64,000 nucleotides of DNA, from the NCBI RefSeq assembly GCF_036850765.1, contig NC_089493.1, positions 295,338,349 through 295,402,348 of the forward strand. Direction: 5' to 3'. The translations under genes were made by a program, and so were the position numbers. The notes below the pieces were generated by a model. That model was not told the origin of the DNA. It searched no databases and saw only the letters and a list, made by a program, of their open reading frames with translations. This document shows positions 12,260-24,915 of this stretch, in pieces (positions within the stretch are counted from its first letter, which is position 1; every line of letters starts with the position of its first letter). This DNA is from Saccopteryx bilineata. Taxonomy: Eukaryota > Chordata > Mammalia > Chiroptera > Emballonuridae.

Positions 12260-15200
12260 TATTACAGGCTTTGCTGGCTGGTAGTAAGTGAAGAAAAAAG
12301 GACAAGGAGATGTGAAGCGGAGGAGGTCATCGGGAGCTTTAACCGAAAGGGTGTGCGCTATACTGTCGTTCTTTTACGTCATCTGTGTGGATGAGCAGAG
12401 CGAGATGTTTCGGGGAGCCCTGCACATTCCCAGCACGCTGAATCACACCCAGTGCCAACACACTTTCCTCCTCCCTTAAAATACCTCTGCCTGGTCAAGA
12501 CGGTGGGCCCGACGGCCTTCAGACCAACAGAAGTCCGACCGGCTTCCTGAGACGTCAGGGGACCCACCGTTCAATTCAGATCTCCCCCTCCCGTCGTCTG
12601 CCCCGGGTGGGGGAGTGAGGAACAGCGGGGGTTTCTGCCTGCTCCGGCGTGCCTACTCTGGGGCGCACGAGGGCCTCCTCACATTCCTCCGAAGGACCCG
12701 CCCTCCTCCCTCCCCTGATTCTCCAGTCATACCACGTTGTTGGTAGTGCTGACCCTAACTCCCGGCTCCAGGTCGTGTGGGCCGGCCCTGGCCAGTGGGA
12801 AGACCCCCACCTACTCGGTGGGTCACAGTGCTTGTTTTCAGAAGGGCCACATGACCCAGTACCGGCTCATCAAAGGCACTGCGCCTCCGCTCCGGCAGGC
12901 TGGGTGTGCCATCGCGAAAGACATCGTCTTCCATGGGGACTGCCCAGGTGACAGGATGTACGTCTAGGGGCGCCGGGGGTGGGGGGCCACCAGACTGCGG
13001 GAAGACAGCTAGAACAGACGAAGCAAGGCCCAGCTGGAGGGTGACACAGTGAACGTCCTAACGTCATCTGAGCCTCTGGCTCCGTCCAGGCTGAAAGTCA
13101 GGTCTGCCCCCTTGGACTTCTCAGGATGTCAGCCCCAGAAAGCCTCTCTTCGTTTGAATTGAGTTGCTGCCACCATTTTTGAATTAAAAAAAACCCACAA
13201 AACAACACAAGCTGAAAATATATACTGGCATCTCCTATATTCGAATCTGTGAGGTCTCCTCTTCCAAGGGGGGGGGGTCGCTTGTACCCGCTGTTGGCTG
13301 ATGGCCACGTTCCTTCCCTGGGGCGCTGTCCAGGGCACCACCCACTTTCCCGCCTGGTGCTTCTCCTGCAAGCCAGGTGGTCTCGAAAGGCTGGCTCAGA
13401 GCTCAGAACAACTGACTGTGCAGAAACTCACTTCCCCCAAACACACCGTCTCTATGTGATTTGATTGACAGTGACCCTCGGCATTCTCCTCACCAGGACC
13501 CCATTCTCCCAAACAAGTAGCCAGGGCAACCGGAGAAGTGATCCGTTTCCATCTGCTACACACAACAAGCTTCAGGGGCCAAGCGGGTCTCAGGATGGAG
13601 GATACCTCAGTGATAGTCACTGGCACACAGGAGTGTGTTTTGAGAGCCTACTGCATTCTTTGTTCAATGTAAAAACAAACAAAAAAACCCCAAAAAACAA
13701 CCCTCATCTGATGCTAACTGGCAGGAAGGCTCTTCCGTCTTTCCGCCCAGCCAACCTCACCAGCCGCGGTCCTCAGACAGGGCAGATCGGACACACTTCC
13801 TCATCCTCTTTACCTAAGATCTGGCCGTGTAAGCAGAGGTCTTAAATGAAAGAGGGCGGGGTCTGTCACATTCCAAAGGACCTGTCCACTCCTTCGGGCA
13901 AATCTCAATGAAGTTAGGAAGCCGGACATCTTCCGTCACGCAATGTTTCTTCACGGTTTTAATTTCGTCATCGATTTCAAAAACTCTTGTCTCCACCGAG
14001 ATTCTTACATGCGAGCCACAAAAGCCAACTCTATTTCCACCTAAAAAGGAATCTTCTAAAGGGGGAAGGGTGGCTCACAGAGTCTCCGAGGAGGCCGAGA
14101 ACCAGAGCCGGAGTGCTCTGAAGCCAGGAAGAGCGCCTAACTGCAACAGCACAGAGCCGGCCAGCCAGGCCCCCGCCGATGCTCCCGCGGGGCTCAGACG
14201 CCGCCCCTGGTTCCCAGGGAGCCCTAATGTGGGAGTCTGAACGTGGTTACTGAGAACCACTGCCCCTGTGGCCCCTGGGAACTAGAGACAGCGGACGACT
14301 GCGGCCCGGCCTGATTCTGCAGTCTCTGCTTGCTTCCTGGGTCACTAACTCCCGATTCACGGTCTTGGCTGAAGGTAACAAGAGTCAGGAGCTGGGTTGT
14401 GTGCCTGACCTTCCGTTAGGGGGCCTCTGAAAGTGTCTGCATTTTAAATCCGTTCAGGAGGACACGGACTGTGTTCCCACACACCAACGAAAGGGGTTCA
14501 GAGGTGGAGTGGCTGACAAGCGTGATGAATACCCCCCTAAAAACACGTAAAACGTGGAGGAAGAACGAAGGCCTGTGTCCTGAGGAGAGAACTCTGGGGG
14601 TGAGCATGGTCTCAGCGCCTCAGATGCTGGTCTTCGTGTAGTCTGACCTGCATCTCAGATCCCCGCCAGACGGGAAACCGAACCCTGGATCCCAACTCAG
14701 CGGACGACGATTCTTATTTCTCTCCTGGGTTCTCCCCTGGGAGGAGACTTTCTTGCGAGAAGCCTGCAGTCCCACGCTCCGTCCTCTCGGCGGCCCCGAG
14801 CGCTGGTTCTGATCCCGGGGAGGGCGGTGCGTCCCGCACGGGACTTGGGCTCTGACGTCAGCAGCAGGTCAGGTGAAGATGACGTGGCCTGAACGATTGC
14901 CCATCAGCCCTGCTTCTTCGGTGAAACCAGAGGAAGCCACTGGCTTGAATTCAGGGGTCACCATGTCCCCCAGAAGAGAATGTGCACCTGCCGGTGCCAG
15001 AATGACACCCACCCAGCACAGGAGGCTCCCCCCACGATGGTCACAGGGGACACTGAGGGAGCCAGAGGCCCCCAAGTCCCGCCTCGCGCTCACACGGTCT
15101 CAGACGGCCACTGAGGGCGCACACAGGCAGCGTGGCCACACTCCTCGGAGCTGGCGTTATTGTCATGCTCTCTGTCCCCACGTCCTCGCGAGACCCTCCC

Positions 15201-16454
15201 CCCCGGGCCGGTGACTCCACTGCTCTGTCCGGCCTGTGTCCTTTCATCACCAGGGTGAGCGGGGACTCGACGCATTCCGGATCTGAGCACCCCTCCCCGA
15301 CTAGACTTCGTATCGCCACTTTGAGGGATGCGGAGATCCCCAGGGCTCTGCAGGCTCTCTGGCCAGGCCCCCACCTTCCATCACGCCACCCACCCGCTCC
15401 CCACCCAACCTGCCTTGAGGCCCCAGGGCTGACCCCTGTTAGTCCCACGTCCTTCCATTGCTCTACGGGGTCCGGGACACAGAGGTCCCCTTAACTCCTC
15501 AGACCCCCTAGTCCCGAGCTGTCTGCAGAATGACGGGCAGCCCGTCCGCCCGGCACACGACGCTGCCCCAGGATGTGGCTCTGTTCCCCACGGCAGTTGT
15601 CACTCCCTGACCAACTGCATCTCGACTCGTGGGTCTGTCTCCCAGCACTAGAATATCAGCTCTACAAAGGGAGGAGGCTTTGCCTATTTTTTTTTTTCTC
15701 TCACAGCTCTATCCCTACCCCTTAGAACAGTGCTTCGCTCATCATAGCAGGCTTTTGATAAATGTTTGTCAAATCGATGAATAGAATGGACTTCTGTGGC
15801 TCGCCATGGCCTTTTCAGTAGACCTCCCACCCACGCCAAGTGCCCTCCGGAAGCCCCTGGCCCCTGCCAGCCTCTCCTGCATGACAGAGCAGCCCAGGCC
15901 GACGCTGTCGGTGCTGTCTGCATCCACGTGGTGTGACTGTGCACCTCAGACTTACTGACAAGCCGCGGCCTGGGGCTCGCCCGTCTGCCTGGCATGACAC
16001 ATCAACCGGGATGACTCACACGGCCATGGTCACGCACCAGCTCCTCCCACACCAGGCCTGTCCCGAGCCCCAGACCTAATCCTGCCGTGGAGGGCCAGCT
16101 CCTCAGAAACCCATTGCTAAATGGTGGCTGCCTAGCGAAACAACCCAGTTCACTTCCTCACGAACAGGATCTACCCTCCTCTTCACTGGCTCCCCGAGGG
16201 TGGGGTCTGGGGTCGGCGGGCGAGCCTCCTCCTCTTAGAGCAAACCGGCTCGGGCCAGAGGTGCCACACTGCCTCCCCCCCCCTCGCCCCCGTCGGTGGG
16301 GGTCCAGCGAGATCTCCCCTCAGCGCACAGAGCTGCCCGAGCTCTGCCAGGGGCAGTGGGCGGCGCTGCCTGGGAGAACACATGCCCGAGTTAGCACCGG
16401 AGGGTTCCTCCCCCACCGCCGGGTCTAATTTTAAAAGCAGTCAGAGGAAGAGGT

Positions 16455-16498
16455 AGGGGAGGGGAGGGCGGGGGGGGGGGGGAGAGGAGGGGGCGGGT
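16455..16498 (+). repeat. G-rich tract beside exon 11 donor
   Basis: Several G runs (GGGGAGGGGAGGGCGGGG then a run of G, GAGGAGGGGGCGGG) could form a G-quadruplex on the plus (template) strand. The PRKCB transcript is C-rich here, about 22-65 bases into intron 11. Confidence 0.85.
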
Positions 16499-16519
16499 CG
16501 CCCGGCCGGGCTCACCTAC

Positions 16520-16582
16520 CGGTAAATGACACCCTTGCTCTGTAAGAAGAACAGACCGATGGCGATTTCCGCAGCGTAAAAC
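16520..16582 (-). CDS. PRKCB: PRKCB exon 11: C-lobe helix E, start of catalytic loop
   Basis: 63 bp. It begins with the third base of Val444 and ends two bases into Arg465, with acceptor AATTCCAG and donor GTAGGT. It encodes FYAAEIAIGLFFLQSKG and then VIYR, the helix leading into the YRD catalytic loop. The human protein has Ile-Ile where this sequence has Val-Ile before Tyr464, a conservative change. FLQSKG separates beta from alpha (FLHKRG). A long homopurine/homopyrimidine tract begins about 20 bases beyond the donor and may affect transcription or splicing of this very short exon. Confidence 0.95.
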
Positions 16583-17127
16583 CTGGAATTAAAATAAATA
16601 AATAAATAAAATAAAGAACACACAAAAAAACACAAAGTCCATGGAGAAGTTCAAGGACACCATACGCTTTTGGCAGCTCTCAGAATTCAACACAATACGG
16701 AGCTGGAGACGGGAAACCGATGTCCCTCCAAGGGTGGTCAGCCACCCACCTCATAGAACAAGGCGTGGGCGTGTGGAGGGAGCGGGTCCGGAGAGCTACG
16801 AGGCTGCCCGAGGGCCGGGGGTGGGGGTGGGCAGGGGCTCGGCCACTGTCCAGTGGGAAGGAGGCCAGGGGAGCCGATGGACTAGACAGAGAAGAATTGT
16901 TCCAGATGACACCAAGTCCAACTACCTCCCTCCATCATGACCACAAGCACAGCGGCCACCTGTGGGAGGCTGGCCATCGACCGTGGAGGCCACGGTCATG
17001 ATTTAATAATCATTTGGGGTTGTTATCCGATTTCATCTCAGTAACAATCCTATGGGGTGGGTCCTGCTCTTACCTCCCGCTCCTCCAATGAGGACCCTGA
17101 GGCTCAATGACATAAAATAACTCGGCC

Positions 17128-17500
17128 GTGGCTAAGCGGTAGAGCGTCGGCCTGGCGTGCGGGGGACCTGGGTTTGATTCCCGGCCAGGGCACATAGGAG
17201 AAGCGCTCATTTGCTTCTCCACCCCCCCTCCTCCTTCCTCTCTGTCTCTCTCTTCCCCTCCCGCAGCCAAGGCTCCATTGGAGCAAAGATGGCCCGGGCA
17301 CTGAGGATGGCTCCTTGGCCTCTGCCCCAGGCGCTAGAGTGGCTCTGGTTGTGGCAGAGTGACGCCCTGGAGGGGCAGAGCATCGTCCCCTGGTGGGCAG
17401 AGCTTCATCCCTGGTGGGCGTGCCGGGTAGATCCCGGTCGGGCGCATGCGGGAGTCTGTCTATCTCTCCCCGTTTCCAGCTTCAGAAAAATACAAAAAAA
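17128..17500 (+). mobile_element. tRNA-derived SINE type I
   Basis: The head is slightly shortened (starts at GTGGCTAAGCGGTAGAG). The B box GGTTTGATTCC, full body and CTTCAGAAAAATAC end are present. A 16-bp duplication, ATAAAATAACTCGGCC, flanks it (17112-17127 and 17501-17516). Confidence 0.93.
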
Positions 17501-17660
17501 ATAAAATAACTCGGCCGGGTTACACAACTGGTGAAGGACACAGCGGGTAGGGGAAAGCTCCCCCAGAGCGCCCAGGGTCCGGGGAGAACCAGAAAGCCCA
17601 GCCAGTTACACCATGGGGGCTGGGCAGGGCTCTGGGTCACTGGGTCATGTATCCTAATAA

Positions 17661-17702
17661 TGTGAGTGTGTGTGTGTGTGTGTCAGAGAGAGAGAGAGAG
17701 AG
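17661..17702. repeat. GT then GA microsatellite
   Basis: A GT run passes directly into a GA run. Confidence 0.9.
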
Positions 17703-18656
17703 AATGGATCGGGACCTTCAGACCTGGAATCCATTCGCTGTTAGAAGTTAAAGAACAGAAGCAGCCCTGTTGTCTGGCTGGAATTGTGCTGTGATCTACG
17801 CAGGGCAGGATTTGGCAGCCCGGAACTGCAAACCCTGCCAAAATGTGGCGTTCACACCCTTGGCGGAGGGGGGATGGCAGCCCCGGGAGGGACAGGATGG
17901 GACCCTGGGGGCTTGCTGCAGGGACCATGAGGTCTTAGCCAATGTCCTGAGCGAGGTGACCACCGCTCATCCTAGGACATGCCACGTTCCTGTTCACCCA
18001 CAGCAGGGGAGAAACACGAGGACACTATGTTCTTACAAGACCAGACGGCGGCCTTGTGGGCTGAAGGGGACAGAATGGACGCAGCAGGGGAGACAATATT
18101 TCTGAAAAGCTGACTCGACTTGGTCTCCCCACAGAGTGCAGCCACCACACGGTCTGGTCCTCAGCCCCAGGAGCAGGACAGGTCAGGGGACAGCGGTGTA
18201 GGACACCAAACAGGAGCAGAGGTTTGGGTCAGAGTTCTGCACCTGCCTCCCACCAGCTCTCTGACCTTGAGCCAGTGTCAGAAAACCATTTGGGCCGAGC
18301 ACAGAGCGAGCCCTCAAGTTGCACTGACAGATGGATCATGAAACAAAAGTCACAGGGGTGGCCCCCAAGGGAGCTAGAGGCCTCTCCTTCCTGAAGAGCC
18401 AGGAGCAAGCGCGAGGCAACGAGCAACAGCTGTGGTTTTCCGAGCGCGTGTCAGGAGAGAACGCAGCACCCACACCCGTGAGGCAGAGCGCCCCCCCTCC
18501 CTGCAGGCCACACCCTCCCTCACGAACAAAGCGCAAATCCCTATTCGGCTACAAATGCAAAGAAACGAACAACTCCCCACCCCCCACCCCTGACCTCCGG
18601 CCGCAGCCACCCTCCTGTGAGTCCCAAGGGAAAAGGCACAGCGAGGTTCCCACTTA

Positions 18657-18788
<132 letters not shown>

Positions 18789-19458
18789 TCACCCGGTCCC
18801 CAGCACGGAGCGGGGACGGGCTGGGGTGGATGATCAGAACCGCCAGGACTCCGTGACAGGCCCAGGGGTTCCCCACACACAGCGTCCGTGCCACGGGACA
18901 GACGTGGGCGAGAGCGCACAGGTGCTACGTGAATCTTCTTCTCAAGTTTCTATTCGTTTGCACTAAAAAAATATAATGAGCCCATGAGTTCTTTTGGGAC
19001 CTGATGGGTATTATCATTTAGGAGAAATTTTAGTAAAACATGGGAGATATTAAGTAAATCCTATTAGAGTTAAGAGGCGGCCTACTGAGGCCCTCCACCT
19101 GCCCCCCCACCCCCGCCCCCATGATTTTCATGTCCTGCTATTCACAAGCTCGTGTCGTTCCTTCCCAGAAGTGACAGGACCGACTTGTGACACTACCTGA
19201 CTTCCAAGACTGGGTCATACAAGACAGGACAGTTTCCACTTTGCTCTCTGTGAAGTTCCTGGCTCTGGAGGGAGCCAGCTGCCCAGCCAAGGGGGGCACT
19301 CGAGCAGCACCATGGACAGGGACACGCGGCGGAGAGCCGGGACCTCCTGCCAACAGCCAGCGCCAACATCCAGCCACGTGCAGGCGCCATCTTTGGAGGC
19401 GGAGCCTCCAGCCCCGTCAGCCCGTCCCATGGCGACAGCCCAGCTGGGAACGGGGCTG

Positions 19459-20150
19459 CAATTTTTTTTAATTAAATGTATTGAGGTGACGTGGGTTAAT
19501 AACATCACACAAGTTGGACAACTGTATCATGCATCTTCTGTGTGCTGCATTGTGTGCTCACCCCCCCAGTCTCTTTCCATCAGCACCTGTTTGACCCCCC
19601 TCACCCTCTGCACCCCCTCCCTTCCCCGTCGCTCGGCAACCACCATACTGTCGTCTGTGTCTATCAGTTTGTTTTGTTTTTTCATTTGTTGCTTCCTTTT
19701 CTTACATCCTATGTGAGCGAACTCATAGGGCTCCTGTCCTTTCCTGTCTGACTTCACTGAGCACGATCAAGACCTAACTATACGTAGGAGACCCAACGTC
19801 CACGGAAGAAAACATAGGGAACTGAATTTGTGGGCCTCGGTCTCAGAGAGGATTTTATGAATTTGACCGCAAACACCAAGAAACTAAAAGCAAATATATA
19901 TATGGGGTTACATCAAGCTACAAAGCTCCCGCCCGCCCAGAGGATATCAACAAAATAAAAAGACCACCCACCAAACGGGGAGAAGAGATTTGCTAACAAT
20001 ACCACCAATAAGGAGCTAATATTCAAAATCTATAAAGAACCCATACAGCTCAACAACAACAACAAAAAAAACCCAAAATGAGCCAATTAAAAAATAGGCA
20101 GAGGACCTAAACCGACATGTTCCCAAGTCGAAAGACAACACCGAGACCCC
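19459..20150. mobile_element. L1 LINE remnant with inverted halves
   Basis: 19459-19775 starts with a T run and AATTAAATGTATTGAGGTGA, typical of an L1 3' end lying on the minus strand. 19800-20150 reads on the plus strand like the end of L1 ORF2 (ATCAACAAAATAAAAAGACC, then CCCATACAGCTCAACAAC and AATAGGCAGAGGACC). One insertion with 5' inversion (twin priming) would explain both. Frames are broken. Confidence 0.65.
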
Positions 20151-20612
20151 CGAAGCCAGAGCCACCCAGGGAAACCACTACTGACCTTCCAGCTCAGACA
20201 CTGCGACATCACAAATGTTTACTGCCTTTGTAAGACACTGAGTTTTTAAGTGCTTGATAATAAATAACAGTGACTGTGAACCAGTCAAGTTTGAAAAGCA
20301 GTGCTGCTTTTAGGAGTGCACATCTAGAACTAAAGAACTTGGGCCAGAAGAAGAACTCTATATCCCAGAACAGGGGAAATGTTTCAGCCTGTCTTGCAAA
20401 GGAGACGTGAACGGCTCCCAGTCACTGTGTTCACCTCGGCTGCCTCAGCCTCATTCCTGCACCGGGACCAGCATGGAGGAGCTGCCCAGAGAGGGGAGCC
20501 AAGAGACTTTATCTGGGACCCAGCGCTGCTCCCTGGTCGCTGGGTGTACTCGCAGAAGTGATCAAACCCCTGGGTCTCCGTATTTGGGAAACGGAGATAA
20601 TAACTGAGCACT

Positions 20613-20975
20613 GCCCTGGCCAGTTGCAACACTCAGTGGTTAAGAGGGTCGACCTGGCATATGGACGTCTTGGGTTCGATCCCCAGTCAGGGCACACAGG
20701 GGACACAACCATTTGCTTCTCTCCTCCTCCCTCTCTCCCTCTCTCTCATCTCCTTCCTCTCCCGTAGCCAGTGACTCGGTTGGTTCGAACATTGTCCCCG
20801 GGTGCTGAGCAGAGCTTGGTTGATCTGAGTGGGTCAGCCTCAGGCACTTAAAATAGCTTGGCTGATTGGAGCATCGGCCCCAGGTGGGGGTTGCCAGGTG
20901 AATCCCAGTCAGGGTGCATGTGAGAGTCTATCTCACTGTCTCCCTTCCTCTCATTTTTTTTAAAAAAAACAAAAC
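20613..20975 (+). mobile_element. Older tRNA-derived SINE related to type I
   Basis: GCCCTGGCCAGTTGC head, GGTTCGATCCCCAGTC B box, GCACACAGGGGACAC, and a CT-rich body with CATCGGCCCCAGG and GCATGTGAGAGTC near the end. It differs from the young copies at many positions, so it is an older subfamily. Confidence 0.8.
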
Positions 20976-21389
20976 AACAACTCCTGAGCCCCAGTGTAGT
21001 TGCTGGATTCAGTGAGACAGACATGTGTTTGGTCCTTGGGCAGCGCCTGCATGAAATCCACCTTCTCACCCTCCATCTAAGGGTGTTTGCTTCTCCTCTT
21101 CCCAGAGACTGCCCCTTGGGTCAAAGCACTCTTTTCTATCACGTGATCAACTTGGAAAATAAAAGAAAGGAGCGGAAATGATTAGAGTGCCCTACACAGC
21201 ACACGAGGTGTCGTTCTGTGAAAGGTGCTTCTAGGTGACACATATTTATGTGTCCATGTGGCTGGGTTGCAATGTAACAACAGGCTTGCTGTCCAAAAGT
21301 TGCAAAGAGACTGAGCTGGGCTGTAAGACCAAGAGCAAGGGGAGTGAAGAAGTACATTGTGACATCAGTAAAGCACCTGAAGTCCTTTT

Positions 21390-21560
21390 CCATTACTCAC
21401 TAGCTGTGTGACACTGAGCGGTCACCGACCCTCTTGAACCTGCCAGCCGTCTCCTCATCTGTAAGTGGACACTGCTCACCGGCCCCGCAGAGTACGAGAT
21501 GACACAGGGAATGTGTCTAAGAGGATGTCGGATGTAACCAAATGTTTAAGTCGCCATTTA
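21390..21560 (+). repeat. MIR element
   Basis: CTAGCTGTGTGACACTGAGC, then TCCTCATCTGTAAGTGGAC, is the classic MIR core in sense orientation. Confidence 0.75.
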
Positions 21561-21689
21561 AAAAACAGCCTCCTAACGGGGCACAGACCGTCACCGTCCA
21601 CAGAACATCAATGCGAGCATTTGTTCAGTGTGCGCCGAGTTTCTAAGAAGTAAAGTGACCGCCATCGTGAGATCAAGTCACCCTCGTGG

Positions 21690-21900
21690 AAGCACTTCCT
21701 GTGTGACTGAGCTAAGCGCTTTATATCGTTGATCTCACTTATCTTTCTGAACAGCTCGCCGTGACCGGTGTTACCTTCTGCCCCGTCAGGACACGCACGT
21801 TGACGCTCAGAAAGAACATGACCCAGGACCCGTGGCACATAAGCGGCAGACCCAGGGTTGAACCCAGGCAGATCGGTTCCAGTGTCTACACTTGGAATCT
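21690..21900 (-). repeat. MIR-like remnant
   Basis: Antisense MIR-type sequence: GGCACATAAGCGGCAGACCC followed by AGGGTTGAACCCAGGCAG. Boundaries approximate. Confidence 0.6.
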
Positions 21901-23094
21901 CTCAGTCCGGGCCTGGTGTGTAAGGTTCTGAGCTAGACACTGTCCAGACGCGTGGGCACGCCCTCCCCTCTCGGGGGGTCCAGACCAGTGGGGGCGAGAG
22001 GACGCAGGGGAGAGACTGGCGGGTCTCAGGGAGCAACACAGGAAAATCGATTATTTTTGAAACGCTGGGACTTTCTCAGACCAATACGACTTCACCCCCT
22101 CTTGACACCTCTAATGGGAGACTGAACGATCAGTTTTGTTCCCAGATTTAAAAAAAAAAAAAGGGGTCCCGTACAAGTTAGTGATGGAGAGGAGACAGCC
22201 AGCCAGCACTGTGGACATCCAGATCCTGCTTCTTTGGGGGTTGGGTGGGGTGGGGTGTTTGATAGAAGTTAAGCCTAAAAATAGCATCTGTCTTTGCTGC
22301 CTGTCGAAAAGAATCAACACTCTTGCTTTTAAAAATTATTTTTAAAACGAGCAGATGGACCGACCACCCAGAGAGACACGAGGGAGAGATTGCACTTGCT
22401 GGCTTTCTGATTGGGGAGAACTCGACTCCTCAGTCAGAAGTCCAACATGGGGGCTCCGTGTGGGCAATGCCACGCTCCGTGGCCTTTCTCTCCCCCTGAG
22501 CGGATGCAGGGAAACCCGAGACCCATCGTCGCTGGGTTTTACACCGAGTCTGACGCTGGCACACCCGGGCTCCAGCTACGAAACGTTACCACCGGCATCT
22601 CCCAGTCCTTTCATCATCCGAACAGAGGCTGAACGATGCCCACTCGACGCCAGGCACCACGCCCCTGCCGGGGACGCCGCCGTGAATTATCCCGGATGCG
22701 AGGGAGTCCCCAGAGGAGCGGGGAGACCGGCCACGTCCCCCACAGCAACGTTCTCCCACGCGGGACGGGGAGGTCACTGTAGCTGGGCTACGGCTGCACA
22801 GGACTTGGCTGGGTCCTGCTGTGTTTATTTAAACGTGTCCCGGGGAAGACAAGAACCAGCGTGCGGGGCCCCTGGCTACAGGGAGACTGTGGCTGAGAGG
22901 AGAGGGCAGGTCGGGTGCCCGGACGTACAGAGGGCAGGAAGGAGGAAGGCAGGGCTGACCGGATGACGCCTCATTGGTACAACCGCCCACCCACACTTCA
23001 CTTTCTCTGGGACCGACTTCATGGTCTTTCTTGCATCTGTCAGCCCCATTTACGGAAATTTACTTCTTTTTAAAGTATTTTTATTAACTTGCTT

Positions 23095-23423
23095 TCTTTT
23101 TTTTTCTTTTTTTGTGACAGAGACAGAGAGAGAGAGAGAGAGGAACAGATAGGGACAGACAGACAGGAATGGAGAGAGATGAGAAGCATCAATTCTTCAT
23201 TGTAGCACCTTAGTTGTTCATTGATTGCTCTCTCATATGTGCCTTGACCATGGGCCTTCAGCAGACCGAGTGACTCCTTGCTCAAGCCAGTGACCTTGGG
23301 CTCAAGCTGGTGAGCTTTGCTCAAACCAGATGAGCCCGTGCTCAAGCTGGCGACCTCGGGGTCTCGAACCTGGGTCCTCCACATCCCAGTCCGACGCTCT
23401 ATCCACTCACTGCCTGGTCAGGC
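23095..23423 (-). mobile_element. tRNA-derived SINE type II
   Basis: Reverse complement of the family: T-rich tail, GACAGAGACAGAGAG, GGAGAGAGATGAGAAGC, GTGCCTTGACC, CTCAAGC repeats, and B box GTCTCGAACC. It ends CGACGCTCTATCCACT then TGCCTGGTCAGGC. Confidence 0.88.
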
Positions 23424-23880
23424 TCTTTTTCGTTTTGTTTTTTTTTCTTAATGTAAACACAAATATTGACAAGTTCTAAAAGTGAAAATGTTCTAGAGAA
23501 GTCATAAATAGAAGTCTGTTGTTTCCGTAGGATGTGAACACACGGCTGGAGCCCTCTGCTCCTGGCTCCGTCCAGCCTGGCTTTGGCACATCGATCCCCA
23601 AAAGGACTTGTTATTATTATTATTATTACTATTATTTTACTAATGTTGTTTGTCTGTGGCCCATCGACTTCATCTCCCACTCAAAAGTAAGGAGAGTTTT
23701 CACTTTGGAAAATGCTGTCAGAGAGGGATCTCGAGCCAACGGGGAGCGGAGAAGTGAATTCTAGAACTTTCATTGAGCATTTGTTTTTGCAAGTCATGCC
23801 TGAGGTGTCAAAGGGGCAACACTGATGAGTAAGATGCAGGCTTTGCCCTCAGAATTTTGGTTAAAAAAAAAGTAAATAAA

Positions 23881-23901
23881 TTATATATATATATATATAT
23901 T
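23881..23901. repeat. TA microsatellite
   Basis: About 20 bp of alternating TA. Confidence 0.9.
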
Positions 23902-24130
23902 ATACACAATGAACTCAAGTCATGATATGAAATAGAACGGGTTAAAGACACTACCTGAGACACAGGGAGCTTCCTGGGGCTCCGGCCAGTGAAACTTTTG
24001 GCTCACTCCCCGCCTCTGAACCTCACATAATGTCCACAGCACCCTGGAATCAGACTGACACCCCCTCTTCCTAGAAAGTTACTTCAAGGTCTCAAAGGAC
24101 CTTTCTTACAGTCGCATGCAGCAGCTCTTG

Positions 24131-24338
24131 TTTAGGACCTGTGTGTCGTATCTCACGAAGATCAGAAAGTATCTGATGAGTATTTAGGACCTGTGTGTCG
24201 TATCTCACGAAGATCAGAAAGTATCTGATGAGTATTTAGGACCTGTGTGTCGTATCTCACGAAGATCAGAAAGTATCTGATGAGTATTTAGGACCTGTGT
24301 GTCGTATCTCACGAAGATCAGAAAGTATCTGATGAGTA
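24131..24338. repeat. 52-bp tandem repeat, four identical copies
   Basis: The unit begins TTTAGGACCTGTGTGTCG and ends CTGATGAGTA, starting at 24131, 24183, 24235 and 24287. All four copies read identically. No similarity to the neighbouring GC-rich array. Confidence 0.96.
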
Positions 24339-24430
24339 TCAAGGCGTCTGTCTCTCCCCCACCTGCCCACTTTTCTAAAGGGGACCTGTCACAAGTTCAG
24401 AACCTCAGCTCTCATCCCTCTGGGCTGACG

Positions 24431-24915
24431 GGTGTGGACTTCCACGGCTATCCTTCCTCCCTCCCTCGGGAGCGCCAGGCTGCTCCGGCCGGCTACAGGA
24501 CCTTCCCACGCGGGTGTGGACTTCCACGGCTACCCTCCCCCCTCCCTCGGGAGCGCCAGGCTGCTCCGGCCGGCTACAGGACCTTCCCACGCGGGTGTGG
24601 ACTTCCACGGCTACCCTCCCCCCTCCCTCGGGAGCGCCAGGCTGCTCCGGCCGGCTACAGGTCCTTCCCACGCGGGTGTGGACTTCCACGGCTATCCCCC
24701 CCCTCGGGAGCGCCAGGCTGCTCCAGCCAGCTACAGGACCTTCCCACGCGGGTGTGGACTTCCACGGCTATCCCCCCCCCTCCCTCGGGAGCGCCAGGCT
24801 GCTCCAGCCGGCTACAGGACCTTCCCACGCGGGTGTGGACTTCCATGGCTATCCCCCCCCTCCCTCGGGAGTGCCAGGCTGCTCCAGCCGGCTACAGGAC
24901 CTTCCCACGCGGGCG
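24431..24915. repeat. About 81-bp GC-rich minisatellite, six copies
   Basis: GGTGTGGACTTCCA starts at 24431, 24513, 24594, 24675, 24751 and 24832. Each unit has a CCTCCC run, CGGGAGCGCCAGGCTGCTCC and ACAGGACCTTCCCACGCG. Unit lengths are 76-82 bp because the C run varies. A seventh unit is only a stub. Confidence 0.95.

Noticed and set aside
22355..22966. 203-codon plus-strand frame
   Set aside because: No recognisable motif; GC-rich, antisense to PRKCB, no promoter or splice support.
24131..24338. Repeat array as CRISPR or regulatory iterons
   Set aside because: Four identical units without spacers in an intron; an ordinary minisatellite explains it.
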